A stretch of 16,094 bases of DNA from Azonexus sp. (GTDB lineage Bacteria > Pseudomonadota > Gammaproteobacteria > Burkholderiales > Rhodocyclaceae): NCBI GenBank assembly GCA_031274715.1, contig JAISPT010000048.1, forward strand, positions 1 through 16,094, written 5' to 3'. The translations under genes and the position numbers were made by a program. Positions 7,465 through 13,675 of this stretch are shown in pieces (position 1 is the first letter of the stretch; each line of letters starts with the position of its first letter). The notes under the pieces were generated by a model. It saw only the letters and a list, made by a program, of their open reading frames with translations. It had not been told where the DNA came from and made no database searches.

Positions 7465-7530
7465 GTTGGATTCCTGGATGTTGCTTTAGCTTGGAATCCG
7501 GGCAGCGGCGCCACGGTTAACTGCCGGCGG

Positions 7531-7562
7531 AAAAGAAAAAACCCCGGCGTTTGGCCAGGGTT
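7531..7562 (-). terminator. Intrinsic terminator inside the rtcB leader
   Basis: In the rtcB direction a nine-pair stem, AACCCTGGC and GCCGGGGTT (one G-U pair), closes a five-base CAAAC loop and runs into TTTTTTCTTTT. The terminator faces rtcB and ends about 67 bases before its start codon. No complete gene on that strand lies upstream, so it must end a small RNA or work as an attenuator. Read on the plus strand the stem is followed only by TTTTCTTT, a weaker signal. Confidence 0.8.
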
Positions 7563-7603
7563 TTCTTTCCCGGCCCGGATTCGCTTGGCAGCGCGTTCCG
7601 GGC
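7553..7603 (-). promoter_or_regulatory. Competing hairpins (protector and antiterminator) upstream of the rtcB terminator
   Basis: Three mutually exclusive pairings occur in order on the minus strand. (1) GCCCGGA with TCCGGGC (7573-7603), seven perfect pairs around a loop that can form an inner CGCT/AGCG stem. (2) GGCCGGG with CCTGGCC (7553-7575), seven pairs including one G-U. (3) The terminator 7540-7562. Pairing 2 uses the 3' arm of 1 and the 5' arm of 3. This 1:2, 2:3, 3:4 logic is the classic attenuator layout. Folding was done by eye, with no free energies computed. Confidence 0.55.
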
Positions 7604-7629
7604 GACGAGTGTGACAAATCGCCTGCGGC

Positions 7630-7665
7630 TCAGCGCTGGAAAATCTCGTTGGCAATGGCAGGCAT
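7630..7665 (-). CDS. Putative 11-codon leader peptide of the rtcB operon
   Basis: ATG at 7665 preceded by AAGGAG with six-base spacing. Eleven codons give MPAIANEIFQR, then TGA. The first attenuator hairpin begins 26 bases after the stop and the terminator about 70 bases after it. There is no run of one amino-acid codon, so a simple amino-acid-starvation sensor is not obvious; the peptide or general ribosome progress might be sensed. It could also be the remnant of a lost longer gene. Confidence 0.45.
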   Translation of the reverse strand: MPAIANEIFQR

Positions 7666-7774
7666 GTCGTACTCCTTCTGGTGAAATGGGTGGATGAAGC
7701 GAAGCGCCAGTGTCATGTCTGAAGAACGATAAGGTCAAGCAAAGGCCGTATCTGGAATAGCGCACAAACAACAC

Positions 7775-7794
7775 TTGTTGCAAACATGCAACAA
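7775..7794. promoter_or_regulatory. 20-bp palindrome, candidate operator upstream of the rtcB leader
   Basis: TTGTTGCA, four-base AACA spacer, TGCAACAA: perfect eight-base arms. It lies 110 bases upstream of the leader ORF and 41 bases from the end of the leftward creD-side repeat element, in an AT-richer patch. In other bacteria rtcB is controlled by the sigma54 activator RtcR binding upstream; I looked for a -24/-12 GG-N10-GC element downstream of the palindrome and did not find a convincing one. Nothing else was recognised in 7681-7774. Confidence 0.5.
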
Positions 7795-7818
7795 CATCAG
7801 ATGAGGCCGCAGCCCCCT

Positions 7819-7937
7819 CGTCATTCCCGCTCGCTCTTGGCGGAAATCCAGTGTCTTTGTTTTTCCTGCCGCGATCACGCCCCGTTTCGCGGGGCGGTGA
7901 GCCGCTGGATTCCCGCCAGAAACACGCGGGAATGACG
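7819..7937. mobile_element. 119-bp MITE-like nested inverted repeat (dRS3-type ends)
   Basis: Perfect 12-bp terminal inverted repeats, CGTCATTCCCGC (7819-7830) and GCGGGAATGACG (7926-7937), enclose a second pair, GGCGGAAATCCAG (7839-7851) and CTGGATTCCCGCC (7905-7917), with one mismatch. A central hairpin, TCACGCCCCG / CGGGGCGGTGA (7875-7900), has one bulge. The ATTCCC...GGGAAT core is like the dispersed dRS3-type repeats of Neisseria and similar repeats in other proteobacteria. It encodes no protein. Its right end is ten bases before the cre-tag array of creD. Confidence 0.7.
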
Positions 7938-7947
7938 GGATTGAAGC

Positions 7948-7995
7948 TTCACCCTCGCTTCACACAGCTTCACTACCGCTTCGTCATGCCCTCAC
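7948..7995 (+). promoter_or_regulatory. CreB-binding cre tag array upstream of creD
   Basis: A perfect cre tag, TTCAC-N6-TTCAC, occupies 7948-7963. The series continues with TTCAC at 7969 (five-base spacer), TTCGT at 7980 (N6) and CTCAC at 7991 (N6), so five units are phased at 10-11 bases, on one face of the helix. The known consensus bound by phosphorylated CreB is TTCACNNNNNNTTCAC. The array ends 46 bases before the creD start codon, a suitable place for activation. No clear -10 box was recognised between the array and the gene. Confidence 0.85.
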
Positions 7996-8041
7996 CCGGC
8001 GGCCGGAAACTGCTTCCGTCACATCAACCAGGGAGCCCATC

Positions 8042-9364
8042 GTGGACCGCAAGCTGTTCTACAAAATTTTCGCCATTGTCGGCCTGACTATTCTGCTGCT
8101 GATTCCTCTCGCGCTGGTCGAGGGGCAGATCCGCGAGCGCAGCCAGCGCCAGGAGGAAGTGCAGCGGAACATCGCCAACAGCGCGGCCGGGCCACAGACG
8201 TTGGTCGGGCCGGTGATTCTGCTGCGCACCCGCGAGCGCGTACCGGAAACCCGACGCGATGCAGACAGCAACCTGCCCGTCACGACGACCAAGATCGTCG
8301 AGCACACCCAGTTGATCGCGCCGGAAACGCTGAGCATCGACGGCGAGGCCAAGGTGGAGACACGCCATCGCGGCATCTACCAAGCGCGCCTGTTTCACCT
8401 CGACGCCACCAGCCAGAGCCACTTCAACGTCAGCGTGCCGGCCGCCGACGCCGGCGAGCGACTGATTGATGCCGAAGCCGTGCTGATTCTCGGCCTGTCC
8501 GACCCGCGCGGCGTCGACAGCGACCCAGACGTGCTGATCAACGGCCAACACCACCGCTTCGGCGCCGGCAAACCAGCCGGCGACGCGCTACCGCTGGCCC
8601 AGTTGAGCGTACCGCTTGGCCGCCTGGAACTGGGCAAGACGCACCGCTTCGCGGTCAGTTTCCCCCTGCAATTGACCGGCACGACGCGCCTGAGCATCGC
8701 GCCGACCGGCGAGACCAACAGCATCCAGCTCAAGTCGGCCTGGCCGCACCCCAATTTCGGCGGCCGCTTCCTGCCGCGCGAACGCAGCGTCGGCGCTGAC
8801 GGCTTCGCGGCCCGCTGGGAAATCTCCCATCTCGCCCGCGATTTCACCAACGCGCTGCAACCGAACAGCGGCGAGGCGTTGTCGGTCGATTTCGTCGATC
8901 CGGTCAACATCTACCTGCAATCCGAGCGCGCCGTGAAATACGGCGTACTGTTCATCGTGCTGACCTTCGCCGGTTTCTTCCTGACCGAGATCCTGCGCCG
9001 GGCGCCGATCCATCCGCTGCAATACCTGCTGGTCGGCCTGGCGCTCGCCATCTTCTTCCTGCTGCTGACCGCCTTTTCCGAGCACATGGCCTTCGCCGCT
9101 GCCTACGGCCTGGCGGCGAGCGCCTGCATCGGGCTGATTGCCTGGTACCTGGCCGGCGCGCTCGGTGACTGGCGCCGTGGCGCCGCCTTCGGCGCCGGAC
9201 TGACCGGTCTCTACGGCGTGCTCTATGGCGTCCTGCTGTCGGAAGACAACGCCTTGCTGATGGGCAGCCTGTTGCTGTTTATCGCCCTCGGCGTCGTGAT
9301 GCTCACCACCCGCCGGCTCGATTGGTACGGGCTGGGCCAGCGCCCGCCGAAGCGGACGCAATAA
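8042..9364 (+). CDS. creD: CreD inner-membrane protein
   Basis: 440 aa. Near the N-terminus are one TM helix (about 8-26) and the family stretch SAAGPQTLVGPVI (47-59). A large periplasmic domain (about 30-295) contains GIYQARLFH and SAWPHPNFGGRFLP (232-245). Five C-terminal TM helices follow (about 300-316, 326-344, 352-371, 380-399, 404-421), with HPLQYLLVGLALAIFFLLL and the final RRLDWY motif. This matches CreD of E. coli in order and wording. CreD is the main CreBC target and affects envelope properties and, in several species, beta-lactam responses. The start is GTG with AGGGAG upstream. It is detached from creBC here, but its own upstream cre tags keep it in the regulon. Confidence 0.95.
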   Translation: MDRKLFYKIFAIVGLTILLLIPLALVEGQIRERSQRQEEVQRNIANSAAGPQTLVGPVILLRTRERVPETRRDADSNLPVTTTKIVEHTQLIAPETLSIDGEAKVETRHRGIYQARLFHLDATSQSHFNVSVPAADAGERLIDAEAVLILGLSDPRGVDSDPDVLINGQHHRFGAGKPAGDALPLAQLSVPLGRLELGKTHRFAVSFPLQLTGTTRLSIAPTGETNSIQLKSAWPHPNFGGRFLPRERSVGADGFAARWEISHLARDFTNALQPNSGEALSVDFVDPVNIYLQSERAVKYGVLFIVLTFAGFFLTEILRRAPIHPLQYLLVGLALAIFFLLLTAFSEHMAFAAAYGLAASACIGLIAWYLAGALGDWRRGAAFGAGLTGLYGVLYGVLLSEDNALLMGSLLLFIALGVVMLTTRRLDWYGLGQRPPKRTQ

Positions 9365-9377
9365 GCGGCCGCCTCGG

Positions 9378-10214
9378 CTAAACCGGGTCCGGAACCGCTT
9401 CCAGCATCCGGACCTCGTAGCGCGACATGGCCAGGGCGATGCCCTGCCCGACCAAGGCCGCCAGGATCGCCTTGTTGACCTCGCGGATCGCCGCCTCGTA
9501 GTCCGGCACCTTGACCCAGGGGCAAACGCCGATAGTCACGCCCGATTCAGACAACTGTGTAATCCCGAGCAAAGGCACCGGATCCTTGAGAATTCGCGGA
9601 TTGATCGCCAACACATTGGCAATCGCGGCCAGCGCGGCATCGACATCGGCGCGGAACGAAATACCCACCGTCAGTTCGAGGCGACGAATCTGCCCGTGGT
9701 TGTGCAGGATTTCGCCGACAATTTTGCGGTTGGGAATCACCACCCGCGACAGGTCGGTATGGCCCAGCGTGGTGCTGAACAAGCGGATATCGAGCACTTC
9801 GCCCTCCCCCGCGGCAACGGAAATGTAGTCGCCGACGTGGAAGGGCCGGGTAAAGATGATGCTCAGGCCGGCCACCAGGTTACCGAGCAGGCCCTGCATG
9901 GCCAGCGCCACCCCGGCGCCGGCCACGCTCAACCCGGCGATTAGCGGCAGCAACTCGACGCCCAGGTTCTGCAAGGCCATGATGGCGAACAACACCAGCA
10001 CGCAGAGATGGACGATGCGCACCAGCAGCGAGCGCACTGGCGCCTCCAGGTGCAGGCGCAGCAGCAGGCGGCCGAAGGCCCCCCCAACCCAGCGACCGAG
10101 CAGATGGCCAGCAATCAGGATGAGGATGGCGACGACCACCTTCGGCCCGAAACGGACGGCCATATCGAGGGCCGAAGCCCTGATCTGGTCGAGCGACTGT
10201 AGCGAGGGTTCCAT
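9378..10214 (-). CDS. mscS: Small-conductance mechanosensitive channel (MscS family)
   Basis: 278 aa (E. coli MscS 286 aa). Three TM helices: about 21-42, 62-84, and the pore helix 90-115 with the Gly/Ala-rich LIAGLSVAGAGVALAMQGLLGNLVAG. The MscS beta domain follows, with RPFHVGDYI (122-130), FSTTLGHTDLSRVVIPNRKI (146-165), and a C-terminal alpha/beta domain. Forms a homoheptamer that releases solutes on hypo-osmotic shock. AAGGAG lies seven bases before the ATG. It converges on creD with a 13-base gap and diverges from speG. Confidence 0.93.
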   Translation of the reverse strand: MEPSLQSLDQIRASALDMAVRFGPKVVVAILILIAGHLLGRWVGGAFGRLLLRLHLEAPVRSLLVRIVHLCVLVLFAIMALQNLGVELLPLIAGLSVAGAGVALAMQGLLGNLVAGLSIIFTRPFHVGDYISVAAGEGEVLDIRLFSTTLGHTDLSRVVIPNRKIVGEILHNHGQIRRLELTVGISFRADVDAALAAIANVLAINPRILKDPVPLLGITQLSESGVTIGVCPWVKVPDYEAAIREVNKAILAALVGQGIALAMSRYEVRMLEAVPDPV

Positions 10215-10326
10215 GGCGCGACTCCTTTGGACGAAAGCGCATTGAGAGAAATTGCCAACGGGATATTACAGCAGCCGAAGGTAAAGCATCAGCCAAGCTG
10301 TAAGCTGACGGATCGGATTCAAAGTA

Positions 10327-10356
10327 TTGATCCGGCAAATCCACGGGGCGTTTATG
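10327..10356 (+). promoter_or_regulatory. Possible speG promoter in the mscS-speG intergenic region
   Basis: The 177-base gap between mscS and speG is AT-richer. The best sigma70-like pair is TTGATC (10327-10332) with TTTATG (10351-10356) at an 18-base spacing, 35 bases before the start codon. A short CGGATC...GATCCG inverted repeat overlaps the -35. The match is only moderate, and nothing else is recognised in the gap. Confidence 0.3.
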
Positions 10357-10391
10357 ACATGATGACCGGATTGAGAAAGAAAGGTTTCGCC

Positions 10392-10946
10392 ATGACTATC
10401 GAACAGGATAACCGCCTGACCTTGCGCCCGCTGGAACGCCACGATCTGAAGTTCGTTCACGAATTGAACAACAACGCAAAGATCATGCGTTACTGGTTCA
10501 CCGAACCCTACGAGACCTTCGCCGAACTATCGCAACTGTATGACCGCCATGTGCACGACCAGCGCGAACGCCGCTTCGTCGCGGTCGACCCGGCGGGCGA
10601 AATCGTCGGGCTCGTCGAGCTGATCGGGCTCGACCACATTCACCGTTACGGCGAATTTCAGATCATCATCGCGCCGCAGGCGCAGGGGCGCGGCTATGCG
10701 ACGAGTGCGACGCGGCTCGCCATCGACTACGCCTTTTCAGCGCTGAATCTGCACAAGCTGTATCTGGTCGTCGATCGCGAGAACGCGACGGCAATACACA
10801 TCTACGAGAAGTGCGGCTTCCAACATGAAGCCGAGCTGATCGAGGAATTTTTCTACAACGGCAACTACTACAACGTGTTGCGCATGTGTATGTTTCAGCG
10901 GGATTTTTTGGCACGCCGCAAAGCGAAACGACAAGATTCCGCTTGA
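10392..10946 (+). CDS. speG: Spermidine N1-acetyltransferase (SpeG-type GNAT)
   Basis: 184 aa (E. coli SpeG 186 aa), matching along its length: LRPLERHDLKFVHELNNNAKIMRYWF (about 11-36), ERRFV, EFQIIIAPQAQGRGYA with the acetyl-CoA loop QAQGRGYA (96-103), LNLHKLYLVVDRENATAIHIYEKCGF (118-143) including the catalytic-position Tyr138, and EEFFYNGNYYNVLRMCMFQ. Acetylates spermidine/spermine to limit polyamine toxicity. The frame is open upstream to 10227, but the ATG at 10392 matches the family start and has AGAAAGG upstream. No polyamine genes lie beside it. Confidence 0.93.
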   Translation: MTIEQDNRLTLRPLERHDLKFVHELNNNAKIMRYWFTEPYETFAELSQLYDRHVHDQRERRFVAVDPAGEIVGLVELIGLDHIHRYGEFQIIIAPQAQGRGYATSATRLAIDYAFSALNLHKLYLVVDRENATAIHIYEKCGFQHEAELIEEFFYNGNYYNVLRMCMFQRDFLARRKAKRQDSA

Positions 10947-10967
10947 ACGCTGCCGAACCTCCCGGAA

Positions 10968-12188
10968 TCAGGCATCGCCCAGCTTGCGCAGATGCAGGGT
11001 GATAGCGATCACCAGCGCGACCGGCAGCAGCAGCGCACCGACGACACCGGGCCAGGCGAAGTGCTCCCAAGGCCAACCGGCAGCGTAACCGATGACGCTG
11101 CCGCCGAGGTAGTAGCTCGACAAGTACAGCGCCGAGACCAGACCACGCCGCGTGCCGGCACGCCGCCCGACCCAGGCGCTGGCCAGCGAATGAACGGCGA
11201 AGTAGCCGAAGGTGAACAGCGCCAGGCCACCGATGATCAGCGGCAGCGGGGTAAAGCAGGTCAAGCCGATACCAGCCGCCATGCACAGGCTCATCGCCAG
11301 GATCACCCGCTGCCGGCCGTGGCGCGCGGCGGCGCCGGCGGCCAGCAGCGAGGACAGGCTGCCCAGGGCGTAGAGCAGGAAAATGGCGCCGATCACCGCC
11401 GGACCAAGAGCATAGGGCGGCAGGCTGAGGCGGAAACCGAGGTAGTTATAGATGCCGACGAAGGCGCCCATGATCAAGAAAGCGATCCAGAACAGCCAGG
11501 GCAGGCCGGCATCGGCATAGATGTTGCGAACATCGGCGAACAACGGCCGCAGTTGCAGGGGCTGGGCGACGAAATGGCTGCCGCGCGGCAAGAGGCGCAG
11601 GAAACCGGCGGCGGCCAGGAGGCCAAGCAGGCCGAGGGCCGCCAGGCCGTGGCGCCAGCTCAGGTATTCGCTGACGGCGGCGGCAAGAAAGCGGCCGGAC
11701 ATGCCGCCGAGCGCGTTGGCCGCGATGTACAGGCCCATCGCCCTGGCCCGCTGGTCGGGCGCCAGTTCCTCGCCGAGGTAGGCCATCGCCGCCGCCGGCA
11801 CGCCGGCGATGCAGGCGCCGACGCAGACCCGGCTCAACAACAGGGTCGGAAAATCCGGCGCGAAGGCCGAGGCAAAGCCGAAGATCGCAGCGCCGAACAG
11901 GCAGGCGCGCATCAGCGCCACCCGGCCGTAGCGGTCGGACAACAAGCTCCACGGAATCAGCAGGAAGGCCATCGCCGCCGTGCCCGCCGAAACGCTGAGG
12001 CTGGCCGTCACCGCCGAGATGGCGAAGGCGCCGGTCAACTGCGGCAGCAGCGGTTGCGTGCCGTAGAGCAGCGTAAAGCAGGCGAAGCCGACCAGCGCCA
12101 ACGCCCAGTTGGCACGCCGGGTAGCGGCGGCGTCGAGCCAGGGGCGAACTGCCGCCTGGCCGGCGGATGGCGGCGTTTCAGCGCGCAT
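10968..12188 (-). CDS. ynfM: MFS transporter, YnfM type
   Basis: 406 aa with about 12 TM helices. Features shared with E. coli YnfM: LYGTQPLLPQL (41-51), motif A SDRYGRVALM (84-93), AYLGEEL...MGLYIAANALGGMSGR, FWIAFLIMGAFVGIYNYLGFRL, and FAVHSLASAWVGRRA...LYLSSYYLGGS. It is a probable proton-driven exporter; the substrate is unknown. The reading frame extends to 12416, but residues before the ATG at 12188 are a shadow of dusC. From that ATG the N-terminus is normal and overlaps the dusC stop by 11 bases, so translation is likely coupled to dusC. Confidence 0.88.
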   Translation of the reverse strand: MRAETPPSAGQAAVRPWLDAAATRRANWALALVGFACFTLLYGTQPLLPQLTGAFAISAVTASLSVSAGTAAMAFLLIPWSLLSDRYGRVALMRACLFGAAIFGFASAFAPDFPTLLLSRVCVGACIAGVPAAAMAYLGEELAPDQRARAMGLYIAANALGGMSGRFLAAAVSEYLSWRHGLAALGLLGLLAAAGFLRLLPRGSHFVAQPLQLRPLFADVRNIYADAGLPWLFWIAFLIMGAFVGIYNYLGFRLSLPPYALGPAVIGAIFLLYALGSLSSLLAAGAAARHGRQRVILAMSLCMAAGIGLTCFTPLPLIIGGLALFTFGYFAVHSLASAWVGRRAGTRRGLVSALYLSSYYLGGSVIGYAAGWPWEHFAWPGVVGALLLPVALVIAITLHLRKLGDA

Positions 12189-13170
12189 CGATAGCACTCC
12201 CGGCGGCCGGCCACACGGTTTCCGGCAGTTTCGCCAGCACGCCGGCCTCCACCAGCAGCCGGTCGATATCGGCTGCCGCCTTGACCGGGCGCAGCCGCTG
12301 GTAAAGGACCTCGGCTTGCGGATAGTTGCGGCGCAGCATGGCCAACCATTGCTTGACGCGGCCGCCGGCATGCGCCGGCACCACTTTGCGCCGGACGCCC
12401 AGCCAGTAGGCGGCAACGCCCGGCGCTACCTCGTCCCAGCCGCCGACCACCTCGCCGCGCGCGCGGCGGGCGAGCAGCGGATCGGCCACGGCGCCGCGGC
12501 CGATCATGACGTCGGCGCAGCCGGTGGCGGCCTGGCAATTGCGGAAATCCTCGACGGTCCACACTTCGCCATTGGCAATCAGCGGCACGGCAACGGCGGC
12601 GCGTACCCGGGCTATCCATTCCCAGCGCACCGGCGGCCGGTAGCCGTCGGCCCGGGTTCGGCCGTGCACGATCAGTTCGTCGATACCGGCGGCGGCCAGC
12701 GCCTGGGCGTTGTCGATGGCCAGGCTGGCGTCATCGATACCCAGGCGCATCTTGGCGGTAAATGGCATGTCGGCCGGCACCACGGCGCGCACGGCGGCGG
12801 TGATGGCGTGCAGCAATTCCGGCTCGCCGAGCAGCGCGGCGCCACCGCGATGGCGATTGACGGTCGGCGCCGGGCAACCGAAATTGAGATCGATGCCGGC
12901 CGGGCGCAGGCCGGCCAGCTGGCGCGCGTTCTCGGCCATCAGATGCGGGTCGGAGCCGAGCAATTGCACGCGCATCGGCGTGCCGGCCGAGGTCTTGCCG
13001 CCGTTCAGCAGTTCCGGGCAGATGCGTTCATAGGTCTTGACCGGCAGCAGGCTATTGGCGACGCGAACGAATTCGCATATGCCCCAGTCGTAACCGCCGA
13101 TGGCCGTCAGCACGCCGCGCAACAGGTTGTCGGCGAGCCCTTCCATCGGGGCGAGAAGAATGCGGGACAT
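12178..13170 (-). CDS. dusC: tRNA-dihydrouridine16 synthase
   Basis: 330 aa. FMN-binding TIM barrel and C-terminal helical domain. Motifs close to E. coli DusC: LLAPMEGLADNLLR (5-18), EFVRVANSLLPVK, MRVQLLGSDPHLMAENA, the catalytic-Cys motif DLNFGCPAPTVNRHRGGAAL with Cys99, AKMRLG, HGRTRADGY, PLIANGEVW, MIGRGA, and RVKQWLAMLRRNYPQA. Uses NADPH to reduce U16 of tRNA. A GTG at 13200 in frame is possible, but the ATG at 13170 matches the DusC start. A -10 box on this strand (13203-13208) would place transcription about 26 bases upstream of that ATG. Confidence 0.94.
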   Translation of the reverse strand: MSRILLAPMEGLADNLLRGVLTAIGGYDWGICEFVRVANSLLPVKTYERICPELLNGGKTSAGTPMRVQLLGSDPHLMAENARQLAGLRPAGIDLNFGCPAPTVNRHRGGAALLGEPELLHAITAAVRAVVPADMPFTAKMRLGIDDASLAIDNAQALAAAGIDELIVHGRTRADGYRPPVRWEWIARVRAAVAVPLIANGEVWTVEDFRNCQAATGCADVMIGRGAVADPLLARRARGEVVGGWDEVAPGVAAYWLGVRRKVVPAHAGGRVKQWLAMLRRNYPQAEVLYQRLRPVKAAADIDRLLVEAGVLAKLPETVWPAAGSAIDAR

Positions 13171-13202
13171 GCGGGATTCCGGAGGGGGCGGCGTAGGCAC
13201 GC

Positions 13203-13210
13203 ATTATAAT
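13203..13210. promoter_or_regulatory. Symmetric -10 element shared by dusC and the PIN gene
   Basis: The eight-base palindrome ATTATAAT gives a perfect TATAAT on each strand (13205-13210 plus, 13203-13208 minus) between divergent genes. No good -35 is visible for either. On the plus strand the PIN start codon is only seven bases after the box, so transcription would begin at or next to the A of ATG. Confidence 0.6.
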
Positions 13211-13217
13211 CCGCGCC

Positions 13218-13643
13218 ATGCCGCGCCTCGTTCTCGACACCAACGTCGTCCTCGACCTTTTTCACTGGGCCAATGTCGACGCCGTGCCGATCAGGATAGC
13301 GCTGGAGGCCGGCCGCATCGAATGCCTGGCCGACGAGCGCACGCTCGCCGAACTGCGGCGCGTGCTGACCTACCCGCAGCTCGGGCTGACGGCGGAAATG
13401 ATCGCCGAACACTACGCCCGCTATGTTGCCCTGGTACGCCAAGTACCCGCCGGCGCGGCACCAGAGCTGCCCCGCTGCCAGGACCGCGACGACCAGAAGT
13501 TTCTCGAACTGGCGGCGCGCGCCAACGCCGACATCCTGGTCAGTAAGGATAAAGCACTGTTGCACTTGCGCGGCCGTACCCGGCTCGCCTTCCGCATCCT
13601 CTCGCCCGCCGCGGCGGCGGCCGAACTGGCGGCGCCGGCCTGA
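13218..13643 (+). CDS. PIN-domain putative ribonuclease, toxin-like (COG1569 type)
   Basis: 141 aa, full-length PIN domain: VLDTNVVLDLF with Asp7, Glu45 in the TLAELRRVL helix, the acidic cluster CQDRDDQKFLELA (D89, D91, D92), and ADILVSKDKALL with Asp111. The pattern fits the 'PIN family putative toxin' group, Mg-dependent RNases. No antitoxin gene is adjacent on either side, so it is an orphan or a housekeeping nuclease. The start is fixed by the LDTN motif at residues 6-9. No Shine-Dalgarno can fit between the -10 box and the ATG, so the mRNA is probably leaderless. Confidence 0.85.
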   Translation: MPRLVLDTNVVLDLFHWANVDAVPIRIALEAGRIECLADERTLAELRRVLTYPQLGLTAEMIAEHYARYVALVRQVPAGAAPELPRCQDRDDQKFLELAARANADILVSKDKALLHLRGRTRLAFRILSPAAAAAELAAPA

Positions 13644-13675
13644 GGCGGATTACTGCGCAACCTGCGCCATCGCGC

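Noticed and set aside
7681..7700. TTCAT/TTCAC pair on the minus strand before the rtcB leader ORF
   Set aside because: The 13-base period does not fit the 11-base cre-tag spacing.
7374..7783. 88- and 93-codon minus-strand frames across the rtcB leader
   Set aside because: They run through the terminator and U-tract and have no protein-like features; the short 11-codon ORF with a strong ribosome site is the better reading.
10992..12194. Long plus-strand open frame of 400 codons opposite ynfM
   Set aside because: Low-complexity Gln/Arg/Gly/Ala translation typical of the antisense of a GC-rich gene; the minus strand encodes a clear 12-TM transporter.
12189..12416. N-terminal 76-residue extension of the ynfM frame
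   Set aside because: It lies entirely within dusC, reads as a Trp/Cys/Arg-rich shadow, and YnfM proteins have no such extension.
12109..13209. Plus-strand open frame of 366 codons opposite dusC
   Set aside because: Antisense shadow; the minus strand has all DusC motifs.
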